A DNA stretch of 64,000 nt. Origin: Streptomyces aculeolatus. Lineage in GTDB: Bacteria > Actinomycetota > Actinomycetes > Streptomycetales > Streptomycetaceae. Numbering within the stretch: position 1 is the first letter of the stretch; every line of letters starts with the position of its first letter. The position numbers and the translations under genes were made by a program. The notes under the pieces were generated by a model. That model was not told the DNA's origin, searched no databases, and saw nothing but the letters and a program-made list of their open reading frames with translations. This document shows positions 25,920 through 33,339 of the stretch, in pieces. The stretch spans positions 62,001 through 126,000 of the forward strand of contig NZ_JAINRD010000020.1 of NCBI RefSeq assembly GCF_020400605.1, written 5' to 3'.

Positions 25920-28409
25920 ATGAGCGGCACTACTGTCCGTGTGGTGACGGATGCGCACGGGATGACAGAAGACGAGACGTGCCGGGCACTGGTCATACCT
26001 GCCCTCGCGGATTCCGGGTGGGCCGACGATCAGGTTCGCCCGCAGTTCCGCATCAACGACGGGCGGCTCACAGCCACGCCGAAGCGGCACGTCTACGGAG
26101 ACCCCCTGGTTGCCGACTACGTGCTGGAGTACGCGCCGGACGTTCCCATCGCTGTCGTCGAGGCCAAGCGCTACCGCGTCGATGTCGACGACGGTGTGGA
26201 GCAGGCTCGTCGGTACGCCGCGAAGCTCGGGCTGTCCTTCGCCTACGCCACCAACGGCCGGCAGATCGTGGAGATCGACTACAGCGGTACTGCTCCCGCA
26301 ATCCGGGAGATCGAGCGCTTTCCCACTCCCGCGGAGCTGTGGACCCGGTACCTGGCTGACCAGCAGGCGGACTCCAGCGTGGGGCGCGAACTCCTGGCCG
26401 CCCCCTACGACCACACGCTGCGGAACTCGGACAACACCGCCAAGCGGCCCCGCTACTACCAGCGCGTCGCGGTAGCCCGCACCCTTGCGGCCATCGCCGC
26501 AGGGCAGAAGCGGATCCTTCTCGTGCTGGCCACCGGTACGGGGAAGACCATGGTGGCTCTTCAGGCGGTCGCCAAGCTCTACAGGTCTCAGTGGATCTCT
26601 GGCCGCAAGCCCAGGGTTCTGTATCTGTCGGATCGTTCGATGCTTGTCGACGACCCCAAGGACAAGTACTTCCTCCCCGTCTTCGGCCAGGACGACGTCC
26701 ACAAGATCAGCGGCGACCCCGTGCGGGGCCGGAAGATCTACTTCGCCCTTTACCAGGCACTGGAGAAGGGCGATGAGGAGGAACTTTTCCGTCAGTACGA
26801 TCCCGACTACTTCGACCTTGTCATCGTGGACGAGTGCCATCGGGGCAGCGCACGGGACAACTCGCAGTGGCGTCGCGTGCTGGAGCACTTCTCACCCGCG
26901 ACACAGCTCGGGCTGACCGCAACCCCGATCAGTAAGAAGGAGGCCGACACCTTCGACTACTTCGGCGAGCCCGTCTACACCTACTCGCTGGCCGACGGCA
27001 TCGAGGACGGCTTCCTGGCCCCGTACCGGGTGCGCCGGGTCCGGCTCAACGTGGACATGGAGGGCTACCAGACCGAACCCGGGCAGCGGGACACGTATGG
27101 CAACGAGATCCCGGAGGGCGTCTACGGCCCGAAGGACTTCGAGCGGGTCATGGTCATCCTGGAACGTACGGAGGCGGCGGCGCAGTACGTCATCGACTAC
27201 CTGCGCTCCACTGCGGAGGACGGCAAGCACGGCAAGACCATCGTGTTCTGCGAGAACAACGATCACGCCGCGCGCATGCGCACGGCTCTCTTCAACGCGG
27301 CTTCGGCGGAGGTGCAGGCGCACCACGACTATGTCGTGCGGATCACCGACGCCGACGGCCCTCACGGTCGCGCTCTGCTCGATGACTTCCGTAAGGACGA
27401 CTCCGACGAGCCGGTGATCGCCGTGACGTCGAAGCTGCTCAACACCGGCATCGACCTGCCCGCCGTGCGCAACATCGTGCTGTTCCGGCGTATCGGCTCG
27501 ATGCCCGAGTTCAAGCAGACCATCGGCCGGGGCACCCGTCTGTGCCCGGAGATCGGCAAGGGATCCTTCGACATCATCGACTTCGTCGAGGCCACCCGGC
27601 TCTTCAACGACCCCGGCTTCGACGGTCCTCCGCTCCGCGTCGTACGCGACACCGCCGACGAGCAGGGGCACGTGGTCGGGAGCGCCCCGGAAACTCCGGA
27701 GGGCGACGAGATCGACCCGGAGGCGGTGGCAGAGCCCGAGGCCGAGTATGACCAGGAGGACGGCGGCAGCTTCGACGCGCATCAGGCCGAGGACAGGGTG
27801 GACGACCCTGACGAGGTGGACCGTATCCGGTCCCGCGGCAGGCGCTACGTGGTCAACGGAGTCCACGTTTACAAGTGGGGCGAGCGGCGCTACCAACTCG
27901 ACACGGACGGCCGGACGATGAAGCTGGTGACCGTCCAGCAGTGGGTACACGACCGCGTCCTCGAACTCGACCTGGCACCGGACAAGCTGCGCTCCCGGTG
28001 GGCCGCTGCCAGGAGCCGGCGAGAGCTCATGACCATGCTGCAGGCCGCCGATGTCGAGGCAGAGGAGCTGCCCGCGGAGTTCGGCAGCCCGGATGTCGAT
28101 CCGGTCGACCTGTTACTGAACGTTGCCTGGGGACTGCCGCTGGTCAGCCGGGAGGAACGGCTATACAGGTTCTTGCACGAGCACCGGGACTTCTTGGAGT
28201 CCTTCCAGCCGCAGGCCCGGCAGGTGCTGGAGGAGATGCTGCTGAAGTTCGCCGAGCATGGCTCGCCCCAGCTCAAGCCGGAGACTCTCGGGGTGCGCCC
28301 CTTCACCGAGATGGGTTCGGTGGTCGAACTGGCGAATCACTTCGGTGGCGCGCAGCCTCTTCACGAGGCCATTGATGAGCTGAGCAAGCGTCTTCTGGAA
28401 GCCGCGTAA
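25920..28409 (+). CDS. Type I restriction enzyme R subunit (HsdR)
   Basis: This ATP-driven translocase and nuclease subunit (829 residues) cuts DNA lacking the HsdM mark. A PD-(D/E)xK-type nuclease domain lies at the N-terminus (ADYVLEY with Asp66, and VVEAK with Glu81/Lys83). The superfamily 2 motor follows: Walker A LATGTGKT (203-210), DECH box (304-307), LTATP and the motif VI region QTIGRGTRL. A C-terminal domain probably binds HsdM. It is EcoEI-like rather than EcoR124-like. Start is uncertain: ATG 25920 has GTGAGG about 9 bp upstream; ATG 25902 is also possible. A TTA codon occurs at 28113-28115. It is the first gene of the defence locus. Confidence 0.9.
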   Translation: MSGTTVRVVTDAHGMTEDETCRALVIPALADSGWADDQVRPQFRINDGRLTATPKRHVYGDPLVADYVLEYAPDVPIAVVEAKRYRVDVDDGVEQARRYAAKLGLSFAYATNGRQIVEIDYSGTAPAIREIERFPTPAELWTRYLADQQADSSVGRELLAAPYDHTLRNSDNTAKRPRYYQRVAVARTLAAIAAGQKRILLVLATGTGKTMVALQAVAKLYRSQWISGRKPRVLYLSDRSMLVDDPKDKYFLPVFGQDDVHKISGDPVRGRKIYFALYQALEKGDEEELFRQYDPDYFDLVIVDECHRGSARDNSQWRRVLEHFSPATQLGLTATPISKKEADTFDYFGEPVYTYSLADGIEDGFLAPYRVRRVRLNVDMEGYQTEPGQRDTYGNEIPEGVYGPKDFERVMVILERTEAAAQYVIDYLRSTAEDGKHGKTIVFCENNDHAARMRTALFNAASAEVQAHHDYVVRITDADGPHGRALLDDFRKDDSDEPVIAVTSKLLNTGIDLPAVRNIVLFRRIGSMPEFKQTIGRGTRLCPEIGKGSFDIIDFVEATRLFNDPGFDGPPLRVVRDTADEQGHVVGSAPETPEGDEIDPEAVAEPEAEYDQEDGGSFDAHQAEDRVDDPDEVDRIRSRGRRYVVNGVHVYKWGERRYQLDTDGRTMKLVTVQQWVHDRVLELDLAPDKLRSRWAAARSRRELMTMLQAADVEAEELPAEFGSPDVDPVDLLLNVAWGLPLVSREERLYRFLHEHRDFLESFQPQARQVLEEMLLKFAEHGSPQLKPETLGVRPFTEMGSVVELANHFGGAQPLHEAIDELSKRLLEAA

Positions 28410-28414
28410 GTAAA

Positions 28415-28454
28415 ATCAAACTTTAGTTTGATGTTGACGAGTTTCGGTAAACTA
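28415..28454. promoter_or_regulatory. AT-rich palindromic operator before abiEi
   Basis: Between hsdR and abiEi the DNA becomes strikingly AT-rich. ATCAAACT (28415-28422) and AGTTTGAT (28425-28432) form a perfect palindrome with a 2-nt centre, and AAACTA recurs at 28449-28454. TTGACG at 28434-28439 could be a -35 element, though the -10 is not clear. AbiEi antitoxins are known to repress their own operons through inverted repeats, so this is the expected operator. Confidence 0.6.
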
Positions 28455-28491
28455 AAAACGACTGTTAGGTATTCGCTTCTGGTAGCCTGGA

Positions 28492-29094
28492 GTGGTGCTC
28501 AGGGACCGTACGGACACCAGGGCTGCCCTCTGGCGTATCGCCGGCGGGCAGCGGGGTTACTTCACAGCTGCTCAGGCGCTTGAAGTCGGGTACTCGTACC
28601 AGGCACAGCGGTACCACGCCCAGCGCGGCAACTGGACGGCTGTCGACCGAGGTATCTACCGCTTCCGCGAGTTCGACGCCCTGCCTGGAGGTGAGGACGA
28701 CCATCTGGTCCGCTGGTTCCTGTGGAGCAAGAGCCGCGCGGTCGTCTCGCACATCACCGCCCTGTCGGTCCACGACCTGGGGACGGCCAACCCCTCACAG
28801 ATCCACCTCACGGTCCCTCCCGGTTTTCGACAGAAGGACGATGCCGTGATCCTCCATCGGGCTGAACTCGCCCAGGACGAGATCGAGGAGCGCGACGGCT
28901 ACCGCGTGACGACACCGGTACGAGCGATCATCGAGTGTGCGGCTGCGCAGATGGACCAGGACGTGGTGGACTCCGCCGTCGCCGAGGCGCTAGCGGGAGG
29001 GCTGTCCACCCGGCGAAGTCTCCTGCACGCGGCCCAGCGGCTCGGGCCGCGAGCGGAACTCGGCGTCGAGCGGGCGCTCCAGGAGGCGCAGTGA
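28492..29094 (+). CDS. AbiEi-type antitoxin (type IV toxin-antitoxin)
   Basis: This 200-residue protein has the AbiEi antitoxin architecture: an N-terminal winged helix (GQRGYFTAAQALEVGYSYQAQRYH region) and a C-terminal domain that counteracts the nucleotidyltransferase toxin. LHRAELAQDEIEERDGYRVT and TTPVRAIIECAA match the family pattern. GTG 28492 is used; GTG 28495 is equally possible because the ribosome site is weak (CTGGAG). The gene ends in a GTGA overlap with the toxin gene. It is embedded between restriction and modification genes, behind an AT-rich palindrome that it probably binds. Confidence 0.85.
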   Translation: MVLRDRTDTRAALWRIAGGQRGYFTAAQALEVGYSYQAQRYHAQRGNWTAVDRGIYRFREFDALPGGEDDHLVRWFLWSKSRAVVSHITALSVHDLGTANPSQIHLTVPPGFRQKDDAVILHRAELAQDEIEERDGYRVTTPVRAIIECAAAQMDQDVVDSAVAEALAGGLSTRRSLLHAAQRLGPRAELGVERALQEAQ

Positions 29095-29987
29095 CCGGTC
29101 GCTATCGTGACGCCACCGCGCTCAGGCGGGCCCTTGAGGTCCGGCTCAAGCAGCAGGCAGCCGACACCGGTACAGACCTGGCCAGGCGGCGCCGTCTCGT
29201 CGTCTTCGACCGAGTCGCAGCCCGCCTCTCCGCTGATCCGGCGGGGGGCTGGGTTCTCAAGGGCGGGGCGGTGATGGAGTTCCGTCTGCGTGGCAGAGCG
29301 CGCACCACCAAGGACATGGACCTTGCTGCCCGCCCGGACGGCGAACCGGGACTTGATGGCCCGGCAGTGCGTGATCTTCTCATCGACGTACTCGCAGTGG
29401 ACGAGGACAAGGATGGCTTCCTGTTCCAGGTATCCCCTCCCGTCGAGCTGAAGGCGGATACCGCAGGCCGGGGCGGCTGGCGCTTCTCCGTCGAGTCCCG
29501 GCTGGCAGGCAGGATCTTCGCGACCGTACGCATCGATGTCGTCGTACGGGGAGAGGAGATCGCCCTGACCGAAAGGCTGCCACTGCCCAACACCCTGGGC
29601 TTCGCCGGAACTCCGCCCCGACACATTGAGGCTGTAGACCGCCGCCAGCACTTCGCCGAGAAGTTGCACGCCCTCACCCGTGACTACGGTGACCGTCCCA
29701 ACACGAGGGTGAAGGATCTCGTGGACCTGGTACTGCTCATCGAGAGCGGTCTGGTCGCGGACACATCCGTGGTCGACGCTGTACGGCATGTGTTCGCGGT
29801 ACGGGCGACACACGAGGTGCCGGCGGCGCTCCCCGAACCACCGCCGAACTGGGCCGGCATCTACCCCGAACTGGCCGAGGGCCTCACGAAGGCTCCCCCT
29901 CGACTCGACGCCGCGCTCGACCTGGCGCGCGGATTCTGGCGCGAGGCATCTGACAACGGCGAAGCCGAACCGAAGCAGAAAGAGTGA
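29091..29987 (+). CDS. AbiEii-type nucleotidyltransferase toxin
   Basis: This 298-residue DNA-polymerase-beta-fold nucleotidyltransferase is the toxin partner of AbiEi. The catalytic motif is visible as LKGGAVMEFRLRGRART (KGG at 57-59), followed by KDMDLAA (D75, D77). The family motif EKLHALTRDYGDRPNTRVKDLVDL lies further on, shown here in part as KLHAL near residue 187. Related toxins modify tRNA 3' ends or other RNA and give phage abortive infection. GTG start at 29091 overlaps the antitoxin stop, with AGGAGG upstream. The hsdM ATG lies one base after its stop, so toxin and methylase are co-expressed. Confidence 0.87.
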   Translation: MTGRYRDATALRRALEVRLKQQAADTGTDLARRRRLVVFDRVAARLSADPAGGWVLKGGAVMEFRLRGRARTTKDMDLAARPDGEPGLDGPAVRDLLIDVLAVDEDKDGFLFQVSPPVELKADTAGRGGWRFSVESRLAGRIFATVRIDVVVRGEEIALTERLPLPNTLGFAGTPPRHIEAVDRRQHFAEKLHALTRDYGDRPNTRVKDLVDLVLLIESGLVADTSVVDAVRHVFAVRATHEVPAALPEPPPNWAGIYPELAEGLTKAPPRLDAALDLARGFWREASDNGEAEPKQKE

Positions 29988-29988
29988 G

Positions 29989-31494
29989 ATGGCGTCCCCC
30001 AAGAAGAAGGCTGCTGCGGCCACCACGTCGAGAGCGCGGCTCGCGTCCGTCATCAAGTCGGCACGCGACACCATGCGCAAGGACGCCGGCCTGAACGGCG
30101 ACCTCGACCGCCTGCCCCAGCTCTCCTGGCTGCTGTTCCTCAAGGCGTTCGACCAGCGTGTCGAGCGGGTTGGGCCGCTGCTGGACCCTGACTACCGTCC
30201 GGCGATCGAGAAGCCGTACCGGTGGGAGGACTGGGCGACGGATCCGGACTTCAGCGGCGCCGACCTGAAGACGTTCGTCAACGACAAGCTCATCCCGCAT
30301 CTCGCCGGACTGAAGGGTGCCGACGGCGACGCCGAGGACCCGAGGAACGTTCTGTCGACCATCTTCAAGGACGTCAACAACCGTATGCAGTCCGGGACCC
30401 TCCTCCGGGACCTGGTGAACCTGGTGGAAGAGATCCACTTCGACTCCTCGGACGACATCCACACGATGGCGTTCCTCTACGAGTCGATCCTCAAGGAGAT
30501 GCGAGACGCGGCCGGCGACTCCGGCGAGTTCTACACCCCTCGCCCGGTCAACCGCTTCATGGTGCAGCAGTCCTTCCTCGAACTCGGGGAGTCGATCCTC
30601 GACCCTGCCTGCGGTACCGGAGGCTTCCTGGTCCAGGCATACGAGGACCTGGCGCAGCAGGTGGAGACCGACACCCAGCGCAGGCAACTGCACGGCGACA
30701 TCCGCGGTATCGAGAAGAAGTCCCTCCCGTACCTGCTGGCCAGCATGAACCTGCTGCTCCACGGCATCGGGGCGCCGCGGTTGGTCCGGGAGAACGCCCT
30801 GTTGCAGATGCGGGATGCGACGGCGGCGGATCGCGTGGACGTGGTGCTGACGAACCCGCCGTTCGGGGGTGAGGAAGAGCGGTCGGTGGTCGAGAAGTTC
30901 CCGAAGGGCTACCAGACCCAGGAGACTTCGTGGCTCTTCCTGCACGCCATCCTTGACCAGCTGAAGAAGGGCGGGCGCTGTGCGATCGTCCTGCCGAACG
31001 GCAGCCTTTTCGCCACCGGCGAGAACAGCCTTGGCGCTCGCATCAAGCAGAAGCTGATGAAGGAGTGCAACCTGCACACCATCGTCCGCTTGCCGCAGGG
31101 GGTGTTCGCGCCATATACCCAGATTCCGTCGAACCTGCTGTTCTTCGAGAAGGGGAGGCCGACAGAGGAGGTCTGGTTCTACGAGGTCTCGCTGCCGGAA
31201 GGCCGTCGCGGCTATACCAAGACGAAGCCGATGCGGGTCGAGGAGTTCGACCCGTGTGTGGAGTGGTGGGGTGGCAAGAGTCGCGAGGGCCGCGAAGAGG
31301 GCGGAAACGCGTGGAAGGTACCGGCGACCGAGATCGAGAAGGCCGGGTTCAACCTCGACATCCCGAACCCACACGGTGGGGATGATCTAGCTCACCGGTC
31401 TCCGGAGGAGCTTGTGAACGAGCTCATCAAGACAGAGAGCGAGATTCTGGGGCTGCTGGAGGAGCTGCGCGAGGAACTGGGTGGCACTGCATGA
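29989..31494 (+). CDS. Type I restriction-modification methyltransferase subunit (HsdM)
   Basis: This N6-adenine DNA methyltransferase (501 residues) works with HsdS to mark the recognition site and is also needed for restriction. It has an N-terminal helical HsdM domain (about 15-150). SAM-binding motif I is DPACGTGGF (205-213) and catalytic motif IV is NPPF (289-292). The C-terminal part contacts HsdS. ATG at 29989, with GAGTGAG just upstream inside the toxin gene. It lies one base after the AbiEii stop and overlaps hsdS by 4 bp (ATGA). Confidence 0.93.
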   Translation: MASPKKKAAAATTSRARLASVIKSARDTMRKDAGLNGDLDRLPQLSWLLFLKAFDQRVERVGPLLDPDYRPAIEKPYRWEDWATDPDFSGADLKTFVNDKLIPHLAGLKGADGDAEDPRNVLSTIFKDVNNRMQSGTLLRDLVNLVEEIHFDSSDDIHTMAFLYESILKEMRDAAGDSGEFYTPRPVNRFMVQQSFLELGESILDPACGTGGFLVQAYEDLAQQVETDTQRRQLHGDIRGIEKKSLPYLLASMNLLLHGIGAPRLVRENALLQMRDATAADRVDVVLTNPPFGGEEERSVVEKFPKGYQTQETSWLFLHAILDQLKKGGRCAIVLPNGSLFATGENSLGARIKQKLMKECNLHTIVRLPQGVFAPYTQIPSNLLFFEKGRPTEEVWFYEVSLPEGRRGYTKTKPMRVEEFDPCVEWWGGKSREGREEGGNAWKVPATEIEKAGFNLDIPNPHGGDDLAHRSPEELVNELIKTESEILGLLEELREELGGTA

Positions 31495-32624
31495 AGCTCA
31501 CGGAGTACCGCGTCGACGACCTCATGAGGCTGGTCCGGAGGCAGGTCGATGTCCGCGAGGGGGAAATCTATCACGAAATCGGCCTCCGCTCATTCGGCAA
31601 TGGCGTCTTCCATAAGCCTCCCGTGACTGGTGAAGAACTGGGGGGTAAGAAAGTCTTTCATGTTAAGCCGGGGGATCTTCTCTTTAGCAGCGTCTTCGCC
31701 TGGGAGGGGGCAGTAGCCCTCGCCTCAGAGCAGGAATCCGGGAGAATCGGTTCGCATCGATTCATGACCTATGAGGTTGACACGACGAGAGCGAATCCCC
31801 GGTACCTTCTGCACTACTTCTATGGCGGTCCTGGCCTGCAGGTGATTCGCGAATCCTCTCCTGGTTCGGCGGGGCGTAACAGGACGCTTGGAATCAAGAA
31901 CTTTGAGCGTCAGATCGTCCGGGTACCAGGCCGGGACGAGCAGTGCCGCATTGCCAGCAAACTCGATGCCGCCATGTCGCAAATCGCGCAGTTCGCCAAC
32001 CTGCGTGCGCATTCCAGCCAGCTCGCCCGCCAGTACACAGACTCGCTGCTGCGACCCATCGTTGACCGGGCTCCGCTTTCCGTCGGGCTGCGGCAAAGTC
32101 GCAATATGGTCGATGTGGAACCCGAATCCCGATACGCTATCACTGGCATTTATAGCTTTGGACGGGGATTGATCAAGCGCCCCACCATCCTAGGCAGTGA
32201 TACTGCCTACGTACGACTCGCACGCCTGCACGCGGGGCAAGTGGTCATGAGTAAACTAAATGCCTGGGAGGGGGCCCTTGCTGTTGTTGGTGATGCGTTT
32301 GACGAGACCTATGTATCGCCTGAGTATCCCAGCTTTGACATCAACGATACAGATGTGGATCCCTCCTACATCGAACACTTGCTAGGGTGGCCGGGTCTTT
32401 GGTCGTCGCTTACCCCACGCGGTTCCATGGTCAGGCGTAAGCGGACTACTCCTGCGACCCTTCTGGCCACAGAGGTCCCGCTTCCCAGCCTCACCGAGCA
32501 ACGGCGTATCGCGCGGCAGCTCACCATGGTTCGGGAGGCAACCGACGCCGGAGCAGAACAGACTGCACAAGTAGCTGCGCTCCGCCCCGCCCTTCTCAAC
32601 GCTGCGTTCTCAGGGCAGTTGTAG
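31491..32624 (+). CDS. Type I restriction-modification specificity subunit (HsdS)
   Basis: This 377-residue subunit determines the DNA target. It has two target recognition domains (about 1-150 and 200-340), each followed by a helical spacer (DEQCRIASKLDAAMSQIAQF and TEQRRIARQLTMVREATDAG). The two TRDs are visibly homologous (SFGxG near the start, then AWEGAxA). The codon choice is less GC-biased than in the flanking hsdM, as usual for exchanged hsdS genes. ATG at 31491 overlaps the hsdM stop. It ends 25 bp from the convergent radC. Confidence 0.9.
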   Translation: MKLTEYRVDDLMRLVRRQVDVREGEIYHEIGLRSFGNGVFHKPPVTGEELGGKKVFHVKPGDLLFSSVFAWEGAVALASEQESGRIGSHRFMTYEVDTTRANPRYLLHYFYGGPGLQVIRESSPGSAGRNRTLGIKNFERQIVRVPGRDEQCRIASKLDAAMSQIAQFANLRAHSSQLARQYTDSLLRPIVDRAPLSVGLRQSRNMVDVEPESRYAITGIYSFGRGLIKRPTILGSDTAYVRLARLHAGQVVMSKLNAWEGALAVVGDAFDETYVSPEYPSFDINDTDVDPSYIEHLLGWPGLWSSLTPRGSMVRRKRTTPATLLATEVPLPSLTEQRRIARQLTMVREATDAGAEQTAQVAALRPALLNAAFSGQL

Positions 32625-32649
32625 TCGGCGCCGGAGCGGCCCTTTCAGC

Positions 32650-33336
32650 TCAGCCGCCAGCCTCCACCCGCCGCCACCCCCGGTCCGTTACCACCACATG
32701 GTCCAAGAACCGGAGTCCAACGGCCTCCGCTCCCGCCGCCAGGCGGGCCGTCGCGCGGCGGTCGGGCTCGCTGGGTTCCGCGCGGCCCGTGGGGTGGTTG
32801 TGGGCCACGCCGAAGGCCGTGCCTCCCGTGGCCAGGACCAAGGCCAGCACATCGCGTACCGGCAGAAGAGAGCGGTCAACCGCGCCGTCCGTCAGCGCCG
32901 CCTTGCGCAGCACCGCCCCCGCCGCGTCGCAAACGACGACCACCACCCGCTCGTGCCTCAAGCCCGTGAGCAGCGGCGCCGCGATCCTTGCCAGATCCGC
33001 GGATCCGCGGACGTACTGTCGGCTCGCGGTATCAGCCGGTGCTGCCCGGCGCCCCAGATGAAAGGCCGCCGCAATGCGTGCCGCCTTCGCCGGCCCCACC
33101 CCCGATAGCCCCGCAACCAGCTCATGTGCCGGCGTACGAGAGAGCTCGTACAGCCCTCCGTGCCGAGCGATGAGCTGCCCCGCGAGCTCCACCGCATCGC
33201 AACCGTCCGTGCCCGAGCCGAGCAGCAGGGCGAGGAGTTCGCGGTCGGAGAGCGCTTCCGCTCCTCGGTTCAGCAGCCGCTCCCGGGGCCGGTCAGCGAC
33301 CGGCACATCCGCCATCCGCATCTCTGCCCACCCCAC
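32650..33336 (-). CDS. RadC-family JAMM protein
   Basis: This 228-residue protein has an N-terminal helix-hairpin-helix segment (LSGVGPAKAARI, 77-88) and a C-terminal JAB/MPN metalloprotease-like domain with the JAMM motif HNHPTG (H179, H181) and Asp192. RadC proteins were once linked to DNA repair, but their biochemical role is unclear; they are frequent in mobile and defence islands. The start is uncertain: GTG 33336 is 3 bp after the upstream stop, and ATG 33321 would remove five residues. It is cotranscribed with the DUF262 gene and converges on hsdS. Confidence 0.88.
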   Translation of the reverse strand: MGWAEMRMADVPVADRPRERLLNRGAEALSDRELLALLLGSGTDGCDAVELAGQLIARHGGLYELSRTPAHELVAGLSGVGPAKAARIAAAFHLGRRAAPADTASRQYVRGSADLARIAAPLLTGLRHERVVVVVCDAAGAVLRKAALTDGAVDRSLLPVRDVLALVLATGGTAFGVAHNHPTGRAEPSEPDRRATARLAAGAEAVGLRFLDHVVVTDRGWRRVEAGG

Positions 33337-33339
33337 CCC

